Of a stretch of 64,000 nt of DNA, positions 46,577 through 54,943 are shown in pieces. The notes beneath the pieces were generated by a model. That model ran no database searches and had not been told where the DNA came from. It saw nothing but the letters and a program-made list of their open reading frames with translations. Position 1 is the stretch's first letter, and each line of letters starts with the position of its first letter. The stretch is from NCBI GenBank assembly GCA_963712765.1, contig CAVQIX010000001.1, positions 214,030-278,029 of the forward strand, in the 5' to 3' direction. Both the position numbers and the translations under genes were made by a program. Source of the stretch: CAXMST01 sp963712765. Lineage in GTDB: Bacteria; Actinomycetota; Thermoleophilia; Solirubrobacterales; 70-9.

Positions 46577-47850
46577 CCGCCCCCGGCCGCCAGGCCTGCG
46601 ATCAGGTCTGCCGCGTACTCGCTGCCCGCCCGGGCTCGCAGCCGGGTGGAGACCCGATCGAGGCGAGCGCTGAGCCCGGCGTCCGCGAGCAGTTCGTCCA
46701 CCGCCGTCCGCAGTTCCTCGGGCCGGTGAGCGTAGGTGTCGAGCCGTCGGCCGAATCCCGTCTCGTGGATCCGCTGCGCGTTGTCGTATTGGTCCCAGAA
46801 GAGGGGCAGGAGCACCATCGGCTTGCCGAAATGAAGGCACTCGGTGACGGTGTTGTTGCCCCCGTGGGTGATGACCAGATCCACCTCGGGCAGGAGCGAG
46901 GTCTGTGGCAGGAACTCCCCCCCGGTCATGTTCGCCGCCAGCTCGAGTTCGGCGTGCTGAGGTCCCATCGAGACGACCACCCGGTACGGCGCATCGGCGA
47001 GCGAGGCGATCAGGCTCCGCATCAACTCGACGTCGCCGGATCCGAGTGAACCGAGACTGAGATAGACCAGCGGCTCAGTGCCGACCGCGAGCTCCGCCGG
47101 CAGATCCCAGTCCGGGTCGGTACCCCGGACGCTCGACTCGAGGTTGTGCCAGGGGGGGCCGAGCGCCTCAGCCCGTGGATAGTCGACCTCGCTCGGATAG
47201 AGCCAGAGGTTGAGCCACGCGGACTCGTGGATCATCTCCATCTCGGGCAGCGCCGGCGCCCCGCGCGAACGGCAGAACGCGTCGAAGTCGGCCTGCAGCG
47301 GGCCGATCACCCTCCGGTAGTGGTCGCGGTAGGCGTCCCAGCCGGAGCGATCGGCGAGCGGATAGCCCGAGAACGGCGGCGGCACCTCGGGATCCTTGAT
47401 CTCGGTGGGGTTGCAGGAGACGATCCTCACCCAGGGTCGTCCGCTCGCCGGAAGCGCGGGAAAGCTCACCACGTTGTCCTCGATGATCACATCGGGCTCG
47501 ACCTCGGCGATGATCTCGACGAGGCGCTCGTCGACGTAGCGGGCCCCGTCCACGAGGGCCTCGAAGGTGGGTTTGATGAACCCCTCGATCTGCTCGATCG
47601 TCGGCTGCCTGAAGACCGGCGCGGTCTCGCGGATGTAGTCCTTCCAGAACTGGCCCGGGTCCTCCTCCTCGACCGGAGGGCCGAGACGCATCAGGCGCTC
47701 CTCGAAACCGTGCTCGGCGAGCTTGCCCCGGAAGGACTCCTCGATGATGAAGACGACCCGCCAGCCGCGGCGGAGTAGCACGTCGCCGATTCCAACGCAG
47801 TTGTTGGTCGGCCCGTAGGCGCTCTCCGGAAAGAAGACGGCGGTCGGCAT
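46573..47850 (-). CDS. Macrolide-type UDP-glycosyltransferase (GT1)
   Basis: This 425-residue GT-B enzyme has an N-terminal acceptor domain (AVFFPESAYGPTNNCVGIGD, DVIIEDNVVSFPALPASGRP) and a C-terminal donor domain. The latter carries the GT1 core LGSLGSGDVELM, FLPQTSLLPEVDLVITHGGN and TECLHFGKPMVLLPLFWDQY, with the HGG and DQ pair that bind the nucleotide sugar. Homologues glycosylate macrolides, flavonoids or lipids. A TATAGT hexamer lies 14 nt before the ATG. It is the first gene of the GT1-GT4-glutaminase operon. Confidence 0.9.
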   Translation of the reverse strand: MPTAVFFPESAYGPTNNCVGIGDVLLRRGWRVVFIIEESFRGKLAEHGFEERLMRLGPPVEEEDPGQFWKDYIRETAPVFRQPTIEQIEGFIKPTFEALVDGARYVDERLVEIIAEVEPDVIIEDNVVSFPALPASGRPWVRIVSCNPTEIKDPEVPPPFSGYPLADRSGWDAYRDHYRRVIGPLQADFDAFCRSRGAPALPEMEMIHESAWLNLWLYPSEVDYPRAEALGPPWHNLESSVRGTDPDWDLPAELAVGTEPLVYLSLGSLGSGDVELMRSLIASLADAPYRVVVSMGPQHAELELAANMTGGEFLPQTSLLPEVDLVITHGGNNTVTECLHFGKPMVLLPLFWDQYDNAQRIHETGFGRRLDTYAHRPEELRTAVDELLADAGLSARLDRVSTRLRARAGSEYAADLIAGLAAGGG

Positions 47851-47894
47851 CGATTCGGCGCCCGACTATAGGGTCGATCGGGCGCTCTGACCAA

Positions 47895-48893
47895 TCACGT
47901 GGTCACCACGAGCTTGCCTCGAACCTCACCCTCGCGCAGGGCCCGGATCGCCTCCGGCGCGCTCTCGAGCGGATAGGTGCGGTCGAGCGCGGGGGCCAGG
48001 CGACCGGCCTCGATCAGCCCACTGAGGACCGCCAGATCCCGGTTGTTCTCGGACGAGACGAAGGTGGTCAGCTTCTGCCCGACGAAGGGCGACAGAGCCA
48101 TCGCCCGCAGCTGGCGGTCGGTCCCGCCGAGCCACCGCCCCTCCGTCTCACCGCCGAGGATCACCAGCGTTCCCTTCGGTGTTAGCGCGCGCCGGAGCTC
48201 GGCGAGCGGCCGGTTGCCGCCCGTGTCGAGGATCACGTCGAAGCGCCGGCCGCGACTCGCCAGATCCTCCTTCGTGTAGTCGATCACGTCGTCGGCGCCA
48301 ATGCCGCGGACCATCTCCACCTTGGCGGTGCTGGCCACGCCGGTCACCCTCGCGCCGTCGAGCTTTGCGATCTGGACCGCGAAGCTCCCGACGCCGCCCG
48401 ACGCCCCGAGCACCAGCACCTCGTCCCCAGGCCGTACACGCCCGTGGTCACGGACGGCCTGCAGCGCCGTCAGGGCTGAGACGGGTACGGCCGCCGCCTG
48501 CTCGAAGCTGAGGTTCTCCGGCTTGCGGGTGAGCTTGTCCTCCCGGGCGGGGGCGTACTCGGCAAAGGAGCCCTCGCCGATCCCGAAGACCTCATCGCCG
48601 GGCCGCAGGGTGGTCACCTCCTCACCCACCGCCTCGACGACCCCGGCCAGGTCGAGACCCCGGACGCGCTTGTTGGGCGCGCGAAGACCGTATCCCGCGA
48701 TCCGCACCAGGTACGGCAGACCGCTCATCAGGTGCCAGACGCCTTGATCGACGCCGGCCGCCCGCACGCGGACGAGCACCTCGTCCGCCCCGATCCCCGG
48801 TCGCTCGATCTCCTCGAGGCGGAGGACGTCGGCCTCCCCGTAGCGGTCCTGGACGATCGCCCTCATCGTCTCGGCTCCGCTCTTGCTACTCAT
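47895..48893 (-). CDS. NADPH:quinone reductase-like MDR oxidoreductase
   Basis: This 332-residue medium-chain dehydrogenase without catalytic zinc begins MRAIVQDRYGEADVLRLEEI after a 9-residue tail. It includes VRAAGVDQGVWHLMSGLPYL, RGLDLAGVVEAVGEEVTTL, the Rossmann motif VLVLGASGGVGSFAVQIAKL and DVILDTGGNRPLAELRRAL. It reduces quinones or enones with NADPH. The ATG overlaps (ATGA) the stop of a 39-codon frame derived from an alcohol dehydrogenase N-terminus, so it is probably reached by coupled translation. Confidence 0.9.
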   Translation of the reverse strand: MSSKSGAETMRAIVQDRYGEADVLRLEEIERPGIGADEVLVRVRAAGVDQGVWHLMSGLPYLVRIAGYGLRAPNKRVRGLDLAGVVEAVGEEVTTLRPGDEVFGIGEGSFAEYAPAREDKLTRKPENLSFEQAAAVPVSALTALQAVRDHGRVRPGDEVLVLGASGGVGSFAVQIAKLDGARVTGVASTAKVEMVRGIGADDVIDYTKEDLASRGRRFDVILDTGGNRPLAELRRALTPKGTLVILGGETEGRWLGGTDRQLRAMALSPFVGQKLTTFVSSENNRDLAVLSGLIEAGRLAPALDRTYPLESAPEAIRALREGEVRGKLVVTT

Positions 48894-49009
48894 CGCTCGG
48901 CTCCCTTCAGTCCGTCGACGACCTCCGCGACAGCCTCGTCGCCGATCAGCGGGTCCGGCGCCTCCTCCCAGCCCACCGTGCCGGGCTCGATGAAGCTGAG
49001 CTGGCGCAA
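48890..49009 (-). pseudogene. 39-codon relic of a zinc alcohol dehydrogenase N-terminus, possibly acting as a leader ORF
   Basis: The frame from TTG 49009 reads LRQLSFIEPGTVGWEEAPDP, then LIGDEAVAEVV, and stops at 48890. This closely resembles the first 30 residues of zinc-dependent alcohol dehydrogenases (MRQLxFxEPGxxxWxExPDPxL). Nothing of the catalytic domain remains. The ending VDGLKGAER runs into the ATG of the next gene with a 4-nt overlap. TAGAGT (49020-49025) lies 10 nt before the TTG. The relic therefore retains a promoter and start and may deliver ribosomes to the following gene. Confidence 0.55.
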
Positions 49010-49101
49010 TCCGAGCGCAACTCTATTCCGTCGCTGCGGTTTGCACCTATAGGCTCCGCACATCGATCCGGGAGCATCAGAGATCGCCCAGGGAGGCAGG
49101 G

Positions 49102-50610
49102 TTGGCTGACTACGATCGCCGGGAGTTCATCCAGCGTGCCGGGATTGGAGCGGCGGCGCTGGTCGCCTCGGCCGAGCTCGACCTCGCCCGGGCGATCGCC
49201 GGCCCACAGGCATCCCACCACGTCGGCAACAAAGCGTTGCGCGACCTCAAGCGCGCGGTCGCCGGACGCGTCTTCGTCCGCGGCGAGGGCGGCTACAGCA
49301 AAGCCGCCAAGGTCTACAACAAGCGCTTCAACAGCCTCCACCCGTCCGCCGTCGTCAGGGTCCGCGATGCGACCGACATCCAGGCGGTGATGAAGTGGGC
49401 CAACGCCTACGACGTCAACCTGAGAGCGCGATCCGGCGGCCACAGCTATGCCGGCTACTCGACGACCGACAGCGGCGTCGTGGTCGACCTGAGCAAGTTC
49501 CGCTCGGTCCGGACCACCGACGCCAACCGCAGCGCCACGGTTGGAGCCGGCGTCGGCCTGATCAGGATGTACAGCAAGCTCGCCAAGAAGGGGCTCACCG
49601 TGCCGGGAGGATCGTGCCCGACGGTCGGGATCTCGGGGCTGGCGATGGGCGGCGGCATGGGCTTCGCCTCGCGCAAGCATGGGCTCACCTGCGACAGCAT
49701 CACCGCGATTACGATCGTCACCCCCGACGGCAAGCTGCGCAATGTCTCGGCCACCAGCGATCCCGGCCTGTTCTGGGCCTGCCTCGGCGGCGGTGGGGGC
49801 AACTTCGGGATCGTGACCGACTTCACCTTCAAGACCGTCTCGGTCAAGAAGGCGTCCTACTACTTCGCGAGCTGCCCCTGGAGTCAGGCCAGTCAGGCGC
49901 TCGAGGCCTGGCAGCGCCTGACCGAGAACGCCACCGACGACCTCTGCCCGTTCTTCAGCCTGCTGACCGGAACCAGTGCGCCGCAGGTTCACTCCGAAGG
50001 CCAGTTCTTCGGCTCCGCGAAGGATCTGCGGAAGGCGTTGAAACCACTCACCGACGTCGAGGGCGTGCAGCTGGAGGAGGTCGGCACGCTCAGCTATGGC
50101 GAGCTGATGAAGCGCTGGGCCGGCTGCGAGAGCAAGAGCCTCAAGGCCTGCGAGAAGCCGGGTCGCGCCTCCTTCTACGCCGCCTCCGATTACGTCGACA
50201 AGAAGCTCGATTCCAGCGGACGGAAGCAGATGCTCGCCGCGATCGAGGACCGCCAGAACGAGAACGCCTCCGGGGCGCTGCTGCTCGACGGCTACGGCGG
50301 CGCGATCAACCGCGTCGATCCGACCGATACCGCCTTCGTCCACCGCGACCAGCTCTACTGCATCCAGTACTACACCCAGCCCTCGAGCAAGGCCGAGCGC
50401 AAGACCTCGTCGCGGTGGATCAAGAACGCCCGCGGGCGGCTCAGCGCTCACACCTCCGGGCAGGCGTACCAGAACTACATCGACCCGAAGCTGAAGGGCT
50501 GGAAGAAGGCCTACTACGGGCGGAACTACGAGCGCCTGGTCGATGTGAAGACGCGCTACGACCCCGACAACCGTCTCGCCTTCAAGCAGGGGATCCCGCC
50601 GAAGAGCTGA
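49102..50610 (+). CDS. Tat-exported bicovalent FAD-linked oxidase (BBE family)
   Basis: This 502-residue flavoenzyme begins with a twin-arginine signal (YDRREFIQRAGIGAAALVAS). The FAD domain has SGGHSYAG with His114 and PGGSCPTVGISG with Cys172. A His-Cys pair about 60 residues apart is the hallmark of 8-alpha-histidyl, 6-S-cysteinyl FAD. The C-terminal BBE motif is YYGRNYERLVDVKTRYDPDN. Relatives oxidise sugars or secondary metabolites with O2. TTG start, with a GGGAGG ribosome site, and a TAGGCT hexamer about 45 nt upstream. Confidence 0.9.
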   Translation: MADYDRREFIQRAGIGAAALVASAELDLARAIAGPQASHHVGNKALRDLKRAVAGRVFVRGEGGYSKAAKVYNKRFNSLHPSAVVRVRDATDIQAVMKWANAYDVNLRARSGGHSYAGYSTTDSGVVVDLSKFRSVRTTDANRSATVGAGVGLIRMYSKLAKKGLTVPGGSCPTVGISGLAMGGGMGFASRKHGLTCDSITAITIVTPDGKLRNVSATSDPGLFWACLGGGGGNFGIVTDFTFKTVSVKKASYYFASCPWSQASQALEAWQRLTENATDDLCPFFSLLTGTSAPQVHSEGQFFGSAKDLRKALKPLTDVEGVQLEEVGTLSYGELMKRWAGCESKSLKACEKPGRASFYAASDYVDKKLDSSGRKQMLAAIEDRQNENASGALLLDGYGGAINRVDPTDTAFVHRDQLYCIQYYTQPSSKAERKTSSRWIKNARGRLSAHTSGQAYQNYIDPKLKGWKKAYYGRNYERLVDVKTRYDPDNRLAFKQGIPPKS

Positions 50611-50659
50611 GTCGGCCTCGGCGGAGCGCCTCGGTGGCGATCCAGGCATCCTTGCTGCG

Positions 50660-51724
50660 ATGGCGAAAGACGCGACGACTGTGGTGGCGAACGGCCGCGA
50701 GGTCCGCGTCTCGAGCCCCGACCGCGTGATCTTCGAGGCCACCGAGCGCACCGGTGAGGTGCGGAAGCTCGAGATCGCCGAGTACTACATCGCTGTCGGC
50801 GACGGGATCATGCGGGCGCTCCGGGAGCGGCCGACCACCCTGGAGCGCTGGCCGAAGGGCGTCCACGACGGGATCGTCATGGCCACGCGCCAGAGCCGCG
50901 GCGGCGACGCCTTCTACCAGAAGCGCGTGCCAAAGGGGGCGCCTGAGTGGGTCGAGACGGCGCGGATCGAGTTCCCCTCGGGGCGCCATGCCGACGAGAT
51001 CTGCCCGACCGAGCTCGCGGTGGTGGCCTGGTGCGCGCAGATGGGCACTCTCACCTTCCACCCGTGGCCCGTCCGTCGCGCCGACGTCGACCACCCCGAC
51101 GAGCTCCGCATCGATCTCGATCCCCAGGAGGGGACCGACTTCGACGACGCCGTCGAGGTCGCGGGGGAGGCGCGGACCCTCCTCGGCGAGCTCGGCTATC
51201 GCGGGTTCCCCAAGACCTCCGGCGGACGCGGCATCCACATCTACGTACGGATCGAGCCGCGCTGGACCTTCACCGACGTGCGGCATGCCGCGATCGCCTT
51301 CGGGCGCGAGCTCGAGCGCCGGATGGCCGACCGGGTGACCACCAAGTGGTGGAAGGAGGAGCGGGGCGAGAAGGTCTTCGTCGACTACAACCAAAACGCC
51401 CGCGACCGCACCATCGCCTCGCCCTACAGCGTCCGCGCAAGGCCTGGCGCCCCGGTCTCGGCGCCCCTGGATTGGGAGGAGCTGACCGAGGTTCAACCCG
51501 AGGACTTCACGGTCGAATCGATGCCCGCCCACTTCGCCGAGGTCGGCGACCGGTTCAGGGAGATAGACGAGATCCACCACTCGCTCGAGCCGTTGCTCGA
51601 GATGTACGAGCGGGACGAGGGAGAGGGCGATGGTGACATGCCGTACCCACCCGACTATCCGAAGATGCCCGGCGAGCCCAAGCGCGTCCAGCCTTCACGC
51701 GATCGGGACCGCAAGACGGACTGA
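50660..51724 (+). CDS. ligD: LigD polymerase-domain (primase-polymerase) protein
   Basis: This 354-residue stand-alone PolDom of the bacterial NHEJ ligase LigD has the catalytic acidic pair Asp152 and Asp154 in LRIDLDPQEG, the nucleotide-binding SGGRGIHIYVRI, and FVDYNQNARDRTIASPYSVR with the third acidic residue. The last part is an extension with DWEELTEVQPEDFTVESMPA. It would fill or add (ribo)nucleotides at broken ends. No ligase or nuclease domain and no Ku gene are in the window, so partners must be elsewhere. Confidence 0.92.
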   Translation: MAKDATTVVANGREVRVSSPDRVIFEATERTGEVRKLEIAEYYIAVGDGIMRALRERPTTLERWPKGVHDGIVMATRQSRGGDAFYQKRVPKGAPEWVETARIEFPSGRHADEICPTELAVVAWCAQMGTLTFHPWPVRRADVDHPDELRIDLDPQEGTDFDDAVEVAGEARTLLGELGYRGFPKTSGGRGIHIYVRIEPRWTFTDVRHAAIAFGRELERRMADRVTTKWWKEERGEKVFVDYNQNARDRTIASPYSVRARPGAPVSAPLDWEELTEVQPEDFTVESMPAHFAEVGDRFREIDEIHHSLEPLLEMYERDEGEGDGDMPYPPDYPKMPGEPKRVQPSRDRDRKTD

Positions 51725-51777
51725 GGTCCGGACGCGAGCCCAACAGCCGCCGGGAGCGGTGGACGGCGGCCGGGTGA

Positions 51778-51984
51778 CTAGCGGCGCTCGACGGGCCCGA
51801 TCAGCCGCATCAGCGCGTAGCCGGTGATCGCCGCGATCACGAAAGCCATCAGCAGTCCCGCGATCAGGCCAATGGCGACCGTCAACCAGAGCGCCTGACC
51901 CTCGCTCCAGAGCGGCGATGCAACCGCGACCACCGCCACCAACGCCACCGACGCGGCGATCCATGAGACGGCCGTGGCGAGCAT
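51778..51984 (-). CDS. Two-helix membrane protein, 68 aa
   Basis: The small protein has two hydrophobic helices (WIAASVALVAVVAVASPLW and LWLTVAIGLIAGLLMAFVIA) and a basic end (RLIGPVERR), with no recognised family. It diverges from the lapA-like gene, the starts being 38 nt apart. No ribosome site is obvious, and a longer frame back to 52089 exists but adds only low-complexity sequence. Confidence 0.5.
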   Translation of the reverse strand: MLATAVSWIAASVALVAVVAVASPLWSEGQALWLTVAIGLIAGLLMAFVIAAITGYALMRLIGPVERR

Positions 51985-52008
51985 CCACCAGCCCCCGAGG
52001 CATTCCAG

Positions 52009-52014
52009 TAGGCT
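52009..52014 (+). promoter_or_regulatory. -10 hexamer of the LapA-domain gene
   Basis: TAGGCT, 8 nt before ATG 52023, with no Shine-Dalgarno sequence between. Confidence 0.45.
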
Positions 52015-52022
52015 AGGCGGCG

Positions 52023-52253
52023 ATGGCGGGTGAGCGGAACGACTCCGAGGTGAGCAGAAGCACCGGACAGGCGGTTGCCCTGATCGCAATCGCTCTCCTC
52101 GCCCTCTTCTTCCTGCTCAACACGCAGGAGGTCGAGGTTGACTTCCTAATCACGACAGCGACGATCCCGCTGATCTTCGCGCTCTTGATCGCCGCCCTTC
52201 TCGGTGCGCTGGCCGCCTGGCTCGTACCTCGAGTCCGCAGGAGCAAGCAGTAG
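52023..52253 (+). CDS. LapA-domain (DUF1049) membrane protein
   Basis: This 76-residue protein has two helices (AVALIAIALLALFFLLNTQE and PLIFALLIAALLGALAAWLV), the LapA signature with LNTQEVEVDFLI between them, and a basic tail. LapA proteins are linked to lipopolysaccharide assembly in Gram-negatives. In actinobacteria the role is unknown. Confidence 0.85.
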   Translation: MAGERNDSEVSRSTGQAVALIAIALLALFFLLNTQEVEVDFLITTATIPLIFALLIAALLGALAAWLVPRVRRSKQ

Positions 52254-52314
52254 AACCCGCCACTCCCCGCCGGCCCTGTTCGGCGGCGAGCGCGAGTCCG
52301 CGATCGAGGCGAGC

Positions 52315-52450
52315 CTGAGTCGACGCGAACCCGAGGTTCTGGGGTCACCGAGGCCACGGTCAAATCCCACATGAACGGATCCTGCGCAAGTTGGGGGTCT
52401 CCAACCGGGTCGAGGCCGCCGCTGTATGGCTGCGGGCTCGTGGCGAATAG
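52315..52450 (+). pseudogene. Degenerate LuxR/NarL-type DNA-binding domain
   Basis: Pieces of a LuxR-family C-terminal helix-turn-helix are visible in three parts. LSRREPEVLG (from 52315) is the start of the domain. VTEATVKSHMN follows after an internal deletion of the scaffold helix. After a one-base frame change, RILRKLGVSNRVEAAAVWLR continues to a TAG at 52448-52450. Each piece matches the family, but they cannot be read as one protein. The receiver or sensor part is absent. It is the remnant of a response regulator lost next to the ABC transporter gene. Confidence 0.65.
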
Positions 52451-52459
52451 AGCGTCGGT

Positions 52460-54091
52460 TCAGCCGATCAGTCGGCGATTGAGACCCCCGACCGCGACCG
52501 ATAGCGCGAGCACGGTCGCGCCGACAAGGACCACCACGCCGAAGGCGGCGGGAGCTTCGAAGAAGGTCGGGTCATAGCCGGCGACTGCGCTGACGTCGCC
52601 CGCCACCCCGTCCGCCAGGTCGAGTGGCTGACCCGCCGAGGAGAGACCCCAGCGGGCAATCGACAGGATCGGGATCAGGTTCACCACCGGCGGCATCACG
52701 GCGACCGGCACTATCGCCCCGGCGAACAGGATCTGGGGCACCAGCAGGAGTGGAACCGCAGCGGTGGCCTGTGAGAGGCTGGTGACGCGCGAGGAGAGCG
52801 CCAGCCCCATGGCCCCCGCCGCTATCGCCGTGAGCACGATCAGGCCGAGCACCTGAAGGTAAACCGCCACGGGGGCGTTGAGCGGCTGGAGAACGATCGT
52901 TACCGCGAACAGTGAGATCGTCTGGATGACGATCAACGGGAAGGCCACCAGCGCCTTGGCCGCTACGTAGGCGTCGGTCCGGACCCCTGCCACGGTCTCA
53001 CGCTCGACCACGTTGAACTCGGCGACGATAGAGCGGGCGGTAGTGACCACCCCCATGAAGATCGCCCCGATCAGGAGCATGAAGGTGAGCAGCACCCCGT
53101 TGAACCCCGAGAGCGAGGGGTCCGCGAGGACGTTCATCGGCAGCACGAGCCCCACCAGCAGCCCGATGATCGGCGCCTGCCCAAGCAGCACCGCGAGCGT
53201 GCGGCGGTCGCGGCGCAGGAGGGTCAGATCGCGATCCGCCAGGATCGCTGTCTGGCGGCCGAAGGGCTGATCCAGAGCCAGCGGGGCTCGCTCCAGACGG
53301 ATCTCGCCCTCAGCCGGCTCCTCACCGGCGACCTCGCTCTCGGTCAGGAGGTCATAGATCTCCCCGTGATCGCTCACCCCGAAATGAGCCAGGGCCTGCT
53401 CCGGGGTCCCGGAGAAGGAGATCGCGCCGCCCGGCGCCATCACGATTACGCGATCACAGAGCTGGAGCGTGCGGGTCTCGTGGGTGATCAGGCAAATCCC
53501 CCTGCCGCGATCGGCGATCGAGCGCAGGGTCAACATCAGTCTCCGGTTGAGGCCGGGGTCGAGGCCGGTTCCCGGCTCGTCGAGCAGGAGGATGTCGGGG
53601 TCGACGATCAACTCCACCGCAACCTCGGCCCGCTTGCGCTCACCGCGCGAGAGCTTCGCGAGCTGAGCGTCTCCGCGCTCGCTGAGGTTGAGCTCGACCA
53701 GGACCTCCTCGATGTGGGTCGAATCGACCGAGCGGAGGTCAGGCCTCCGCAACGCGACCGTGTACCGGAGGGCCTCGCGCACGGTGAGGAGCGAGTGGAC
53801 CGTCCCGTGCTCGGGCAGGAATCCCACGCGCCGGGCCGCGGCAGCGATCGGCTCGGAATCGAGTGTCACCGATCCAGCCGTGAGGCCCGTCACGCCGGCC
53901 AGCGCACGCAGCAGCGTGGTCTTGCCGGCACCACTTGGGCCGATGACCGCCACCAGCTCTCCGGTCCGGACCGCAACGTCGACAGGACCCAGTAGCCGCC
54001 TCCCGCCCGCAACGACCTCGAGACCCGATCCAAGAAGGCCGGATCCGGCCTCGGACGCAACTTCCCGGGATGTCGTCGCCTGCGAGGTCAG
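52460..54091 (-). CDS. ABCG-like half-transporter (ATPase followed by ABC-2 membrane domain), probable CTG start
   Basis: The 543-residue protein carries an N-terminal ATPase: GLEVVAGGRRLLGPVDVAV, Walker A GPSGAGKTT (51-59), signature LSRGERKR, Walker B ILLLDEPGTGLDP and switch His in LITHETRTL. A C-terminal ABC-2 membrane domain of about six helices follows. This is the eukaryotic ABCG order. The first ATG/GTG in frame (53953) lies directly before Walker A and would delete the first strands. CTG at 54091, 6 nt after TACCCT (54098-54103), restores the complete domain. The frame is open upstream only to a TGA near 54165. Confidence 0.82.
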   Translation of the reverse strand: MTSQATTSREVASEAGSGLLGSGLEVVAGGRRLLGPVDVAVRTGELVAVIGPSGAGKTTLLRALAGVTGLTAGSVTLDSEPIAAAARRVGFLPEHGTVHSLLTVREALRYTVALRRPDLRSVDSTHIEEVLVELNLSERGDAQLAKLSRGERKRAEVAVELIVDPDILLLDEPGTGLDPGLNRRLMLTLRSIADRGRGICLITHETRTLQLCDRVIVMAPGGAISFSGTPEQALAHFGVSDHGEIYDLLTESEVAGEEPAEGEIRLERAPLALDQPFGRQTAILADRDLTLLRRDRRTLAVLLGQAPIIGLLVGLVLPMNVLADPSLSGFNGVLLTFMLLIGAIFMGVVTTARSIVAEFNVVERETVAGVRTDAYVAAKALVAFPLIVIQTISLFAVTIVLQPLNAPVAVYLQVLGLIVLTAIAAGAMGLALSSRVTSLSQATAAVPLLLVPQILFAGAIVPVAVMPPVVNLIPILSIARWGLSSAGQPLDLADGVAGDVSAVAGYDPTFFEAPAAFGVVVLVGATVLALSVAVGGLNRRLIG

Positions 54092-54097
54092 GCCTTC

Positions 54098-54103
54098 AGG
54101 GTA
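54098..54103 (-). promoter_or_regulatory. -10 hexamer pointing to a CTG start for the ABCG-like transporter
   Basis: TACCCT on the minus strand, 6 nt before CTG 54091. There is no in-frame ATG, GTG or TTG between the upstream stop near 54165 and GTG 53953. Confidence 0.5.
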
Positions 54104-54228
54104 TTCGGTTGGCGGGGTCGGATCGGAGCGCCAGCGCCGATGAAGGTCGGGAGGCGCCGATCAGGATTCGGCGCTGCGACCCACACCCTCGTGGACCGGC
54201 CCGGCCCCCTCCTCAGCCTTGGGTCGGC

Positions 54229-54840
54229 TCAGCTGGACTCATTGTCCCCGCGTTGTCCCCTACCCACCCGACCTCTCACGGCGCGACTCACCGACTCCCG
54301 TTGACGACCAATCATCGCTCGGGCGTTACCTGCCTCACGCTGGCTCAGCTCGACCGATATGGCGAGCTCGGCGCTGGCGATCGCGAGGTAGATCAGTGTC
54401 ACCCCGAACGACCCGAAGAACCAGGCAGCGCTGCCGAGAGTGCGATCGACCAGAGCAGCCGCCGCGAAGGCGAGCCCAACCGCGGCAATATGCAGGCCCG
54501 CGGCAAAGATCGGATGCGAGGAATCCGGATGGATCGGCGGGACGACGGCCCGGGCTCCGGACTCGCGGTCGGGTGGCGAGATCGCGGTGAGCAGGCCAAA
54601 GGCCGCGATCGCTCCGGCAACGAAGGCAAACGCCTCCCAGCCGCCGGGAACTCCGCGGAGGCTGATCAGGTAGGCGCCGGAGGACCAGATCGTGACCGTG
54701 TAGCCATAGGGCACGACGGCCGACCGCAGGGTCTTGTCGAGGATCGGCCCGTAACGACGGGACGCGCCCCGCAACACGCTGCTATCGAGCGGTGCCGGAT
54801 CCTGCGTCTGCCCGTCCGGACCATCGGTGGGCTGACTCAC
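54229..54840 (-). CDS. Four-helix membrane protein of unknown function
   Basis: This 203-residue protein has an N-terminal hydrophilic segment and helices at about 45-60 and 66-88 (GWEAFAFVAGAIAAFGLLTA). A His-containing loop (PIHPDSSHPIFAAGLHI) follows, then helices at about 108-150. It ends in a basic tail. I do not recognise the family. GTG start, with TACACT (54847-54852) 6 nt upstream. It lies upstream of the ABCG-like transporter gene on the same strand, but a 137-nt gap and separate promoters argue against one transcript. Confidence 0.65.
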   Translation of the reverse strand: MSQPTDGPDGQTQDPAPLDSSVLRGASRRYGPILDKTLRSAVVPYGYTVTIWSSGAYLISLRGVPGGWEAFAFVAGAIAAFGLLTAISPPDRESGARAVVPPIHPDSSHPIFAAGLHIAAVGLAFAAAALVDRTLGSAAWFFGSFGVTLIYLAIASAELAISVELSQREAGNARAMIGRQRESVSRAVRGRVGRGQRGDNESS

Positions 54841-54943
54841 TCGCGGAGTGTATCGGCGAGTGGCCGGCCCGGGGATGCAGCGGTGCGGCGACGGCAGGCG
54901 CTCGGCGGGTCGGTTGCACCCGCCGAGGCCTGATCGCCGTTGG

